Source: Platanthera guangdongensis
Taxonomy: Eukaryota; Streptophyta; Magnoliopsida; Asparagales; Orchidaceae
Assembly (NCBI GenBank): GCA_039583875.1
Contig: CM077163.1
Coordinates: forward strand, 109,625,213-109,689,212
DNA length: 64,000 nt
Reading direction: 5' to 3'
Shown: positions 20,997-30,760 of the stretch, piece after piece
How the letters are laid out: each line of letters begins with the position of its first letter
Position numbering within the stretch: the first letter of the stretch is position 1
Made by a program: the position numbers and the translations under genes
Notes under the pieces: generated by a model
The model's database searches: none
Told to the model about the DNA's origin: nothing
What the model saw: the letters and a program-made list of their open reading frames with translations, nothing else

Positions 20997-22674
20997 AGAT
21001 GTGAAAGTCCACCTAGTGTCAGCTATATGCACCTATGGGGGGGGGGGGAATAGGTGACGAGTAGCGCTTTTGCGGAATTTACGAACGTACCTGCACAATA
21101 AAAATAAAAAGCACAGCACACAGAATACACAGGCAATTTATAGTGGTTCCCCGACTTGGGTACATCCACTTTCCCCCTTCGACCTATCTCCCCAACAAGG
21201 GACGACTCGGTCACTTCTCCAACGGGATTGAAATCCAATCCCTGCACTACCGGAAGGAACCCTTCCACACGTGAGAGTCAACACTCCCACAAAACGGGTT
21301 GCACCCAACCCTTACAACACGGAACAAAAGTTCCTTTACAACTAAAGAAAATATAGAATGTACACGAGATACAAACTTCTTTTGGAGACTACGGTGTTCC
21401 TCTTCGTTCGACGACGTGTTCTTGAAGTCGATGAAGAGTCTACAACCTCGGTCTCTCTTGGAGAGGATCTCCCCGGAACCGGCGGCGGCACACGAGCGGC
21501 GGCTAGCTTAGGGATCGGCGGCTACGATGATGAGAGGCTGCTGAACTTGGAGATCCAAACTTCGTAGCAAAGCAAACTAGGTCTACCAACGGTCACTCCT
21601 TGATCGGTCGTCTCGATCGATTCGGATGGAGGAGATTTTCCCGGTCAACAAATCGAGAGACAAGAGATCTCTGGATAGACACGTGAGATAAAAGCTTTGC
21701 TAAGCTTCTGTCGCCGGAGATCACGAAGGAATCACGAATGTTGACGGCGACCTACTTGCCCGAACGCGACGGCGGCGGAGGAGAGAAATCGCGAATCTAG
21801 GGTTACGTCGCGGCTGAGCTTCTTTTTCTTTTCTACTTTTTACTGTTCAAAATACTGGAATATATATACTGTAGATAATTCCAATATGACCGTTTGTGGG
21901 ACCCACACTAGAAATCCCTAAGTCCGGTTCAAACTAGTCTAGAGGCAGAATCCGGTCGAGCAGCAACCTGAGAAAACGCTAAGTGAAAATCGGCGAGAAT
22001 CGCAGGCGATTCTCGACGAATCGGCGAGAATCACCAAGTGATTCTCGACGATTCGTCGAGAATCGTTAGTGATTCTCGCCGAATCACTTATTGATTCTCA
22101 ACGAATTTCACTTTGTATACATGAGCTGCTTGGCCACTGGTTCGGCGAGAATCACTAGTGATTCTCGCCGAATCTTACTTGGCACCGTTTTGAGGTAGCC
22201 AGAAGGAGTCGGCGAGAATCACTAATGATTCTCGTCGATTCGGCGAGAATCACTAGTGATTCTCGTCGAATCGGCGAGAATCACTTAGTGATTCTCATCG
22301 AATCGGCGAGAATCACTTGGTGATTCTCGTCGAATTTTCCTTGGACGAATTTTCGTCTTCCACCCTGGAGCTGCTCCTTGACCCATCCATGCTCCTTGTC
22401 TTCTCTTGCATATGAACGGCCCTGTACTTGAATGTAAGTGCACTCCAATAGAGAGAGTACACGTAGGCCAACACACTGATCTGCTCAACGAGGGATTACG
22501 TCTTGCAGACCCGTGTATATTGACCTACTGCACCCTGACATTGGTGTGCACTTAGCGTGGAGGAGCTGCAAGTACAACTTAAGATGTTTCATCAAATACA
22601 TTGTGAATTCATCTTAGCTTGACAGGTGGCTTCCTCAAATCTAGGTAATCGTGGATACAATACCCAACAAGATG
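20997..22674 (-). mobile_element. Solo LTR with AGATG target duplication
   Basis: LTR 21002-22669 (1668 bp; plus strand TGAAAGTCC..CCCAACA) is flanked by AGATG at 20997-21001 and 22670-22674. Removing it and one AGATG rejoins ...HKRIAHL|NYKTIG... of Sire-E in frame. It is the same family as 23654-25323, with about twenty differences seen by eye (near 1%). A solo LTR arises by recombination between an element's two LTRs. Its orientation is minus. Palindromes CGAGAATCACTAGTGATTCTC and relatives fill 21990-22340. Confidence 0.93.
21990..22340 (-). repeat. GATTCTCG palindrome array in solo LTR
   Basis: About eight imperfect palindromes of the form TCGGCGAGAATCAC-(N)3-4-GTGATTCTCG(C/T)CGA occur; a matching array is at 24642-24992 and a diverged one in Sire-D (38535-38830). 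Confidence 0.92.
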
Positions 22675-23057
22675 AGCTATCCTCTTGTGCTACTGGACAA
22701 AGTATGAGGTTTTCTCATCTGTAACTAGGCATACAAGGTAGTATATATCTGAATATAGAAAATTCAAACAATAGATGTTCCCACTCCTAGTACCTGCCAA
22801 GATTACCTCTTGGTCACATGACCTATTAATCTGGCACTCATCATTGTGGAATGAGGTGACATTGCCTAGATCACATAACTGGCATATGCTTATTAGTTTA
22901 TTTTTCAAACCTTCCACATAGGCAACTATTGTGATAGTGAATATGCCATTAATGATCTTACCATACCCTCTAGTGACTCCTCTATCTAAACCACCAAAGA
23001 TAAATTTGGGTCCATCCTTCACTGGAGTATACTACTTCAGATAACTCCATGTTACAG
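22675..23057 (-). pseudogene. Sire-E protease remnant
   Basis: The minus strand encodes a diverged copia protease C-terminal region: KDGPKFIFGGLDRGV, VAYVEGLKNKLISICQLCDLGN and DQEVILAGTRSGNIY, then TSYFVQ, a TAG where the conserved Trp of 'WHKR' is expected, and HKRIAHL up to the solo-LTR insertion. The catalytic DSG motif and the gag zinc knuckle that should precede it are missing, so part of the gag-protease junction has been deleted. Confidence 0.75.
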
Positions 23058-23579
23058 TCATGTGACTATTGTTTCATCCTCGTCTGAGCTACTTTCCTCA
23101 CTGGTCTCGTCAGTCTCTGACATGGACACGGGAGCTCTGATACAATCTGAGGGATCCTTGCATTCATCTTCAGAAGTGAAGACCCCCACATACGCTTCAT
23201 CCTCTGATTGGCAGCATATTTCAGCTTTCTCTGACCCCCCCATCAGCTCTGAGATCATTATCCACAGAGATTTAGCCGTTCTACATTTTTCCAATCTAGA
23301 GCGAGAGGCTCCGGACCAGACATCCATGATAATTTGTCGAATCCTCTCGTCCAAGTGAAATAGAGATAGTTCTGTCTCAGACATCTCAGCAACGCCCATG
23401 GGCACTTGGATCCCAGAGTCGGAGGTCTTCATGGGGATAAACGGACCCTCTTCCAGGATGAAGGATGCTCGAGGATCGATAGCATCAAGGTGAAAGGATA
23501 CTCTCATTCTCCAGATGGGATAATAATCCTTTATGCATGCGGGGAGTTTGAGTGGCGGAATCTCATAATCCAGATCCAT
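23058..23579 (-). pseudogene. gag: Sire-E gag, N-terminal part
   Basis: A 173-codon frame starts MDLDYEIPPLKLPACI and has IWRMRVSFHLDAIDPRASF, the Sirevirus/copia gag N-terminal pattern also seen in Sire-A (W, then 'DPR' after about a dozen residues), and RTAKSLWIMISEL ('K..W..L' motif). It ends in an acidic serine-rich tail (SETDETSEESSSDEDE). The C-terminal half with the zinc knuckle is absent. The start lies about 60 bases after the primer site. On its own it could at most make a truncated Gag. Confidence 0.75.
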
Positions 23580-23639
23580 GCTTCTGACACTGGTGGCAGG
23601 ATTCTACTCAAGGTGTTAACCTTTTTGAAGAGGAACCTC

Positions 23640-23651
23640 GCTTTGATACCA
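23640..23651 (-). promoter_or_regulatory. Sire-E primer-binding site (tRNA-Met)
   Basis: The minus strand reads TGGTATCAAAGC two bases after the LTR end CTTTCA; one change (GAG to AAG) from the canonical copia site. Confidence 0.85.
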
Positions 23652-23653
23652 CT

Positions 23654-25323
23654 TGAAAGTCCACCTAGTGTCAGCTATATGCACCTATGGGGGGGGGGGG
23701 GGAATAGGTGACGAGTAGCGCTTTTGCGGAATTTACGAACGTACCTGCACAATAAAAATAAAAAGCACAGCACACAGAATACACAGGCAATTTATAGTGG
23801 TTCCCCGACTTGGGTACATCCACTTTACCCCTTCGACCTATCTCCCCAACAAGGGACGACTCGGTCACTTCTAAAACGGGATTGAAATCCAATCCCTGCA
23901 CTACCGGAAGGAACCCTTCCACACGTGAGAGTCAACACTCCCACAAAACGGGTTGCACCCAACCCTTACAACACGGAACAAAAGTTCCTTTACAACTAAA
24001 GAAAATATAGAATGTACACGAGATACAAACTTCTTTTGGAGACTACGGTGTTCCTCTTCGTTCGACGACGTGTTCTTGAAGTCGATGAAGAGTCTACAAC
24101 CTCGGTCTCTCTTGGAGAGGATCTCCCCGGAACCGGCGGCGGCACACGAGCGGCGGCTAGCTTAGGGATCGGCGGCTACGATGATGAGCGGCTGCTGAAC
24201 TTGGAGATCCAAACTTCGTAGCAAAGCAAACAAGGTCTACCAACGGTCACTCTAGGATCGGTCGTCTCGATCGATTCGGACGGAGGAGATTTTCCCGGTC
24301 AACAAATCGAGAGACAAGAGATCTCTGGATAGACACGTGAGACACAAGCTTTGCTAAGCTTATGTCGCCGGAGATCACGAAGGAATCACGAATGTTAACG
24401 GCGACCTACTTGCCCGAACGCGACGGCGGCGGAGGAGAGAAATCGCGAATCTATGGTTACGTCGCGGCTGAGCTTCTTTTTCTTTTCTACTTTTTACTGT
24501 TCAAAATACTGGAATATATATACTGTAGATAATTCCAATATGACCGTTTGTGGGACCCACACTAGAAATCCCTAAGTCCGGTTCAAACTAGTCTAGAGGC
24601 AGAATCCGGTCCAGCAGCAACCTGAGAAAACGCTAAGTGAAAATCGGCGAGAATCGCAGGCGATTCTCGACAAATCGGCGAGAATCACCAAGTGATTCTC
24701 GACGATTCGTCGAGAATCGTTAGTGATTCTCGCCGAATCACTTATTGATTCTCAACGAATTTCACTTTGTATACATGAGCTGCTTGGCCACTGGTTCGGC
24801 GAGAATCACTAGTGATTCTCGCCGAATCTTACTTGGCACCGTTTTGAGGTAGCCAGAAGGAGTCGGCGAGAATCACTAATGATTCTCGTCGATTCGGCGA
24901 GAATCACTAGTGATTCTCGTCGAATCGGCGAGAATCACTTAGTGATTCTCGTCGAATCGGCGAGAATCACTTGGTGATTCTCGTCGAATTTTCCTTGGAC
25001 GAATTTTCGTCTTCCACCCTGGAGCTGCTCCTTGACCCATCCATGCTCCTTGTCTTCTCTTGCATATGAACGGCCCTGTACTTGAAAGTAAGTGCACTCC
25101 AATAGAGAGAGTACACGTAGGCCAACACACTGATCTGCTCAACGAGGGATTACGTCTTGCAGACCCGTGTATATTGACCTACTGCACCCTGACATTGGTG
25201 TGCACTTAGCGTGGAGGAGCTGCAAGTACAACTTAAGATGTTTCATCAAATACATTGTGAATTCATCTTAGCTTGACAGGAGGCTTCCTCAAATCTAGGT
25301 AATCGTGGATACAATACCCTACA
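23654..25323 (-). repeat. LTR shared by Sire-F (3' side) and Sire-E (5' side), 1670 bp
   Basis: The minus strand starts TGTAGGGTATTG at 25323, directly after a polypurine tract, and ends GGACTTTCA at 23654, directly before a primer site. So it is a 3' LTR for the DNA on its right and a 5' LTR for the DNA on its left. Nearly identical to the solo LTR. A TATA-like ATATATATTCC lies near 24513-24523 (minus). A run of 12 G (23689-23700) is enclosed by CACCTAT/ATAGGTG. Confidence 0.9.
24642..24992 (-). repeat. GATTCTCG palindrome array in shared LTR
   Basis: Same units and order as 21990-22340 with a few substitutions, each close to CGAGAATCAC-N-GTGATTCTCG. Confidence 0.92.
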
Positions 25324-25576
25324 ATCTCCCCCTATTTGACGAAGCCAAAACCCTACTAGCTAAGATGAATAACACATATCAAATAATAAACATTGCATTC
25401 AGAAATTAAACATGCAGCACAAGAGAATATATGCAATCAGATCAGGACTTGAGTCATTCACAAATTCAAATATATATACCAATATAAATATATACACATA
25501 TAATCCAGAATTGTTTCTATGACAACAAAAATCATTAAATGTTCTTAAGACAAAGTGACAAGCTATAAGTTTTTGA
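25324..25576 (-). other. Sire-F 3' untranslated region with polypurine tract
   Basis: The minus strand has ATAGGGGGAGAT next to the LTR (25335-25324). The plus-strand ATTTGACGAAGCC (25334-25346) is the inverted complement of GGCTTCCTCAAAT in the LTR (25282-25294) at 12 of 13 bases. The rest is AT-rich with no ORF. Confidence 0.8.
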
Positions 25577-27361
25577 CTATTTTTCCTTAGCTAAGTCACC
25601 CTTAGGATTTTGAGCCAAGTACTTCTTGCTTTGCCTCTCCATGTATTCTTTGGGCTTTGGGTAATACCTAGGAGGAGCAACTTTATCTGCATCCTTGTTG
25701 TTTCTGAAAAAGATGTTGCGTTTTGCTTCAAACGTTTTGTGCGTTTCCCACTCATACTGGCTATATACTTCGTTTCGATTGATCTCTCCTCTTTCTTGCA
25801 GCCAGAAGGTGTCTAAGATGATGTTCCTTGAAACTGGACTCCACCTTTCGTTTCGTACATCCTCCTCATTCATTCGAGTTCTCTTTGCAGCCTGTGTCTC
25901 CTTGGAGGTCCCTTCTTGAACTTTTCTCTTTCCCCTGGCTTTTGCTAAGGCCTCTTGGTCAAACATGCTCCTCAGTTTAGCTTTTGAGAGAGCCCTAGCA
26001 TCAGCGTCATTTGTGGGAATATCTGCAGCACTTGCACTTACACCCTCAGCAACACTTACTTCCTCAGCGGCCTTAGATGTCTCAGGGACATGAATACCGG
26101 CAGGATTGTCAGGCAGAATGACGCCTAACGTACCTAGCGCCTGTTGGAGCATCCACCAGCAGCTCTCATAGACATATTTACTTGATTGGGCGAAGTGTGT
26201 TCTCATGCTTTCTTGAAGCTCGGCCAACTTAGCTATATATTCTTTCTCCCCCTTTTTGGCTTCGACAGCTATGCAGTTGGCATATGAGTGCAGAGAGTCA
26301 TCAATATGCTTCGTGGTCTTGGCGAATTCAGTGATCAGGGCCTGCTGATTGGCATTTAAAGTGACCATATTACCATCAAACTTCTGAATGTTGTTGGCTA
26401 CAACGTGTGCGTTCTGATTTACGACAGCTAGAGTATCAGTATTCTTTTTCAAGCCGGCCATTAAGAGTGTGACAGCTTCGCCGGCCGCGGTATACTTCTC
26501 TTCAAATTTCTTCTCCATCACGTCCAGCTTATGGTTGATTTCCACCATATTCTTGAGCATCAGATTTTCAGAAGTCTTAATCCTTTTCAGCAGTGTTTTC
26601 TCAGCTGTATCAAAAGAGACTTTAAGTTCATTCACAATGCCCTGAATGATATTGACAGTGTGAGTAGCTAGCTCATCTCGTAACGGAATAGCCGGAGGCA
26701 CTTGTGGGCCTTGCATTTCAGCAGACGCATCTGTAGAGCTGGATACAATTACAGTCTCTAATGGAGGAATGCTGGCTGCCTCTGTAGATTTATCTAACTC
26801 CCCCTCCACTGGTGCAGACTTGTCAGATGGAGGTTCAACAGGATCTGGAGTCTCAAATGCTTCATGTCCCTCATTCTCAGCTTCCTCTCCGTCCTCATCC
26901 AAGAATTCATCTATATCAGCAACCTCTTCCAATTCTCGGTCAGCAGTCTCCAGTGCTTCAGCTTCGGTTCTTTGAGTGTTTCTGTTCAGGAACTCCTCAT
27001 CCTCCAGCTCAGGTTCACTTACTTCATGAATTTCGGCCACCGCATCCCTGGCCACCTGGGCAATTTCAGAAACTACATCTGTATGAGGGGGTAGAGTATC
27101 CCCCTCGATTCCTGCAGTCAGGGTATCAGGAATTTCACGGGGGGTGGCTGCTGGAGATACTTCCTGTCGCTCTTCCACGGCAGGCTGCCCGATCCGCCTC
27201 TCCCATCGATCAAACACACTTGCATCCATCTTCTTCAAGTAGTGGAGAGGGACACCTTTGCTCATGTCGAACTTGTCTCCGTTTAGCTGGTTTAGATATA
27301 GACTTATGATGCGGCCGAAACTAGGAGTGCCCAGGGAGTCCTTGATCTTCTCGAACATCAA
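25577..27361 (-). CDS. Sire-F third ORF, distal part (coiled-coil protein)
   Basis: A 594-codon frame follows 27358-27909 and overlaps its stop as ATGA. Homology to Sire-C's third protein shows the two frames were once one. Residues 1-60 finish the N-terminal domain (GRIISLYLNQLNG, VFDRWERRIGQP). Then comes a long acidic/Pro region (60-210), a predicted coiled coil (about 235-390: NELKVSFDTAEKTLLKRI, INHKLDVMEKKFEEK), and a basic C-terminus with KARGKRKVQEG and AAKRTRM, which look like nuclear localisation signals. No signal peptide or membrane helix is visible, so an envelope role is not supported. Function unknown. It lies between pol and the 3' LTR, as does the Sire-C protein. Confidence 0.8.
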   Translation of the reverse strand: MMFEKIKDSLGTPSFGRIISLYLNQLNGDKFDMSKGVPLHYLKKMDASVFDRWERRIGQPAVEERQEVSPAATPREIPDTLTAGIEGDTLPPHTDVVSEIAQVARDAVAEIHEVSEPELEDEEFLNRNTQRTEAEALETADRELEEVADIDEFLDEDGEEAENEGHEAFETPDPVEPPSDKSAPVEGELDKSTEAASIPPLETVIVSSSTDASAEMQGPQVPPAIPLRDELATHTVNIIQGIVNELKVSFDTAEKTLLKRIKTSENLMLKNMVEINHKLDVMEKKFEEKYTAAGEAVTLLMAGLKKNTDTLAVVNQNAHVVANNIQKFDGNMVTLNANQQALITEFAKTTKHIDDSLHSYANCIAVEAKKGEKEYIAKLAELQESMRTHFAQSSKYVYESCWWMLQQALGTLGVILPDNPAGIHVPETSKAAEEVSVAEGVSASAADIPTNDADARALSKAKLRSMFDQEALAKARGKRKVQEGTSKETQAAKRTRMNEEDVRNERWSPVSRNIILDTFWLQERGEINRNEVYSQYEWETHKTFEAKRNIFFRNNKDADKVAPPRYYPKPKEYMERQSKKYLAQNPKGDLAKEK

Positions 27362-27909
27362 CCCCCCCAGTTGAACCTCTTGCGGCAGACAACAGCTATG
27401 AGGATCTTGAACATATCTCCTGAGATATGGTCATGCGAGCCCGGCTTGCAGATGAGCACTTTTCCAATAATGTCAGATAGGAGCTTCCCTTCTTCATTCA
27501 TCTCCTTTCTCTTTATGGATCGAGTTCCTCGTGGAAGGCCGCAGAACAAGAGAGTTCTGGTCTTGTCCTCGTCCTCCAGATAATCCTCCTGCTCCGAACT
27601 AGAAAGCTGCAGGTAGCGAGTCAGCTTGCTGGCAGACATCTTTACTTTTGCTCCAGCCACCTTGCTCTTGATTATGGAGTCTCCATCTCGGAGTCTTGCG
27701 GTAGCGAAGAACTCCAGCACCTCTTTGTCCAGGATTTTGCAAGGGTGCTCCAAGACGAAGGTTAGCCCAGCCTCTTCCAGCATGAGAATAATGTTGCGGA
27801 ATTCGTCCGAGGCGTGAGAAAACCCAGTTCGAACCAGCTCGCAGCCAGAGACCAACCCTGCAGTTGTCCTTGGAGCCATCGTAGATCTAGAGAGAGAAGC
27901 CCTATTCAT
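27358..27909 (-). CDS. Sire-F third ORF, N-terminal domain (frameshifted)
   Basis: A 183-codon frame from ATG at 27909 (an alternative start MAPRTTAG is 10 codons in). Residues 110-182 align with Sire-C's third protein: LLSDIIGKVLICKPGSHDHI and CRKRFNWG match FLADVVGKVLLAKHSAHDTI and DRKSLNWG. I believe this is the 'putative plant transposon protein' domain found in retroelement internal ORFs; family assignment from memory. The frame stops right after NWGG, inside a run of seven G; one more G, or a -1 slip on G-GGG-GGG, would continue it into 25577-27361. Confidence 0.8.
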   Translation of the reverse strand: MNRASLSRSTMAPRTTAGLVSGCELVRTGFSHASDEFRNIILMLEEAGLTFVLEHPCKILDKEVLEFFATARLRDGDSIIKSKVAGAKVKMSASKLTRYLQLSSSEQEDYLEDEDKTRTLLFCGLPRGTRSIKRKEMNEEGKLLSDIIGKVLICKPGSHDHISGDMFKILIAVVCRKRFNWGG

Positions 27910-28535
27910 CGCTTAATCAAAAATCAAAATAGAAGTGATTCTAGTGATCACGTCCAAGTGAGGGTGAGGGGATACCTAGAGGTTAAGTCGGTGAGGTGGT
28001 TCGAGCGGAGAAAAATCGAAACTTGGGGAGATCGACGGTGCGAGCTTCGGCGGGATTCGTCGGGAGCCTTTCGACGAGAACTTTGCGAGAACCTTGCGGG
28101 AGCTTAGGGGGAGACGATGCGGGAGCCGACGAGATCTTTGCGCGATTTCTAAGTGAGAAACCTTGCGGGAGCCGAAGGAAGAAGCTTTGCGAACTGGCGT
28201 GGTTTCTGCGAGAGTCGGCGGGACTAGTATCGCCTGCGCCTTCTGCGGGAAACTTGAGGAAGTTGAACGGTCGGCGAGCTCCTTCGGCGGGATTCGGCGG
28301 GATTCTTCGGCGGGATTCCTAGTATATAAAGTGAAATTGAGGTTTTTCTTCACCACTTGTAATTGAGGGGTTTTCTTTACTAGGAATTGAAAGGTTCCGA
28401 GGTTCCGAATTGAAGGGTTTTTCTACTGGGAATTTCCACGTTGGGAAGCATTGCAACATTTTCAAATTCTTCTGATGTCAAGTTAATATAAGATTAATAA
28501 ATACATGTTTATTGGACCGACAATCTATTTGGATT
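27910..28535. other. Region upstream of Sire-F third ORF and junction with Sire-C
   Basis: 27980-28320 is GC-rich with repeats of AATCCCGCCGAA and GGCTCCCGCAAGGTT on the minus strand. ORFs here on both strands look like by-products of composition. A TATATAAA box lies at 28323-28330; it points to plus more clearly than to minus. 28360-28535 is AT-richer and unassigned. Sire-F's own pol is absent: instead Sire-C's pol begins on the opposite strand at about 28536. Confidence 0.5.
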
Positions 28536-30760
28536 TGAGCGAGACTTCTCCAAACACTTCTTGATGTCAATTATGATTTGTCGAGATTCTTCTAGGCAGA
28601 GGCAGTGAACACCTCCAACTATGTGCTGAACAGAAGTCTGATACATAAATTGAAGGGAAAGACTCCCTATGAATTACTCAAAGGGAAGAAACCTAAAATT
28701 GACTATTTCAGAATTTTTGGTTGCATTTGCTACATTCACAATAATGATAAGAAATATTTAGCAAAATTTCAAGCCAAAGCTGATGAAGGAGTGTTTCTGG
28801 GATACTCCATGATCAGCAAGTCCTATAGGGTCTATAATAAATCATCTTTGAAAATTGAGGAATCTGTTCATGTTTCCTTTGATGAAACTAACATGTCTTT
28901 CAAGGAGAAGATTTCTTCTACCATAGAACCTTTGCAGGAACACTCTCTATTTGAAGATATGAACAAGTTGCAGGTTGCTCAAGAGAATGAAAGCAGTGAA
29001 GATGAAGGGAATGCTCAACACATTGAAGCTCAACATGAAGAGCCAGTTGTTGTACCACAAGAGGAAACAACAACACAGGTTGGTGAACAATCAACACCCC
29101 ATGTTGATTTAGTAACATCAAGAGACCATCCAATTTCCCAAATAATTGGAGAACTCTCAGCTGGGGTGCAAACCAGAAATCAGGTCAACCAAAACCTGTT
29201 GCACACCTGCTTCCTTTATCAAATTGAACCTCAGTCCATTCAAGATGCAGAGCAAGATCCACACTGGATCATTGCCATGCAAGAGGAGTTGCATCAATTT
29301 GAGAGGAACAAAGTATGGGAACTAGTGCCAAAGCCTAAGAATCATTCCATTGTTGGAACAAAATGGGTATTCAGAAATAAACTGGATGATCAAGGAGTAA
29401 TAATAAGGAACAAGGCAAGGCTAGTTGCCCAAGGATATTCTCAAGAAGAAGGAATTGACTACGACCAGACCCTTGCACCTGTTGCAAGATTAGAAGCCAT
29501 CAGGATATTTTTAGCTTATGCAGCTCACAAAGGCTTCAAGGTTTATCAGATGGATGTCAAGAGTGCCTTCTTAAATGGAGACATCAAAGAGGAAGTCTAT
29601 GTCAGACAACCTCCAGGTTTTATCTCTCCAACTCATCCTGATTATGTTTTTAGATTACATAAAGCATTATATGGTCTCAAGCAAGCTCCTAGAGCATGGT
29701 ATGAGACCCTAGCATGCTTTCTCTTGGTAATGGTTTTATAAGGGGTAGAGTAGACCAAACTCTTTTTATTAGAACCCATAAGTCCCATACCCTACTAGTA
29801 CAAATTTATGTAGACGATATCATTTTTGGTTCTACTGACTCAAAATTGTGCAGAAGGTTTTCTAACCTAATGCATTCTAAATTTGAGATGAGTAGCATGG
29901 GTGAGCTATCCTTCTTCCTAGGATTGCAAGTCAAACAACATGCTGAAGGCATCTTTATTTCTCAAACCAAATATAATAATGAGCTGGTTAAGAAATTTGG
30001 CATGTCTGAGGCATCTTGTATGAAAACACCCATGCCTACCAATGCTGTATTAGATGCTGATGAACATGGGAAACCTGTTGATCAGACAACATATAGAGCA
30101 ATGATTGGCTCTTTACTGTATCTTACAGCTAGTAGACCAGATATAATGTTTGCTACATGTATATGTGCTAGGTTCCAAGTTAGCCCTAGAGAGTCACACC
30201 TAACATTAGTAAAGAGGATTCTCAGGTATGTTAAAAGTTGTCCAAATTTAGGTCTCTGGTATCCAAAAGATTCAGCATTTGAGTTAACTGGATTCTCTGA
30301 TGCTGATTATGCTGGATGCAGAATTGACAGGAAAAGCACCAGTGGAACTTGTCAGTTCCTTGGTGATAGACTTGTCTCTTGGTTTTGTAAGAAACAAACA
30401 TCTGTGTCAACTTCAACTGCTGAAGCTGAATATATGGCTGCAGGCAGTTGTTGTTCACAAATATTATGGATTCAAAATCAACTCCTAGACTATGGTTACA
30501 ACTTAGAGAAGTCAAAAATCTTTTGTGACAATACAAGTGCTATTTCCATAGCTCAAAATCCAGTCCTCCATAGTAGGACAAAACACATAGAGATTAGGCA
30601 TCACTTCTTAAGGGACAATGTTGAAAAGAATAAAATTGAACTGCATTATATCCCAACTGATTTACAAAGGGGAGATATTTTCACCAAGCCCTTGGATGAA
30701 AAGAAACACACTTTCTTCCTAAATCAGTTAGGAATGTTAGATGGAGGAAGTCTTAAATAA
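28536..30760 (+). pseudogene. pol: Sire-C pol: integrase end, RT, RNase H (frameshifted)
   Basis: The frame begins degraded: SRFF, a TAG where Trp is conserved, then [17 protein letters not shown]. From 28605 it is open: integrase C-terminal part ([23 protein letters not shown]), a variable linker, then RT with [35 protein letters not shown] and [16 protein letters not shown] single-base loss near 29725-29740 shifts the frame ([15 protein letters not shown] to [11 protein letters not shown]). The second frame (29714-30760) has catalytic [22 protein letters not shown], RNase H FSDADYAG and AEAEYMAAGSCC, and the copia tail [25 protein letters not shown]. All catalytic residues seen are intact. 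It reverse-transcribes element RNA in the particle. Confidence 0.92.

Larger units (their letters stand above)
8163..23653 (-). mobile_element. Sire-E: decayed Sirevirus-type copia element with nested insertions
   Basis: Minus-strand order: primer site (23651-23640), gag, protease remnant, [solo LTR insertion], integrase, RT, RNase H, purine tracts, then a 3' LTR (17814 down to about 8163) split by Gyp-4. Removing the solo LTR and Gyp-4 restores continuity at both places. The coding region is full of stops and the RT catalytic pair is lost. The sequence in the 5' LTR position (23654-25323) does not match this 3' LTR; see findings. Confidence 0.75.

Noticed and set aside
26812..27309. 165-codon plus-strand frame
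   Set aside because: Antisense to Sire-F's third ORF, which has the homology and domain features.
28000..28360. Overlapping ORFs on both strands (108-126 codons)
   Set aside because: Low-complexity GC-rich repeats before Sire-F's third ORF; no homology recognised on either strand.
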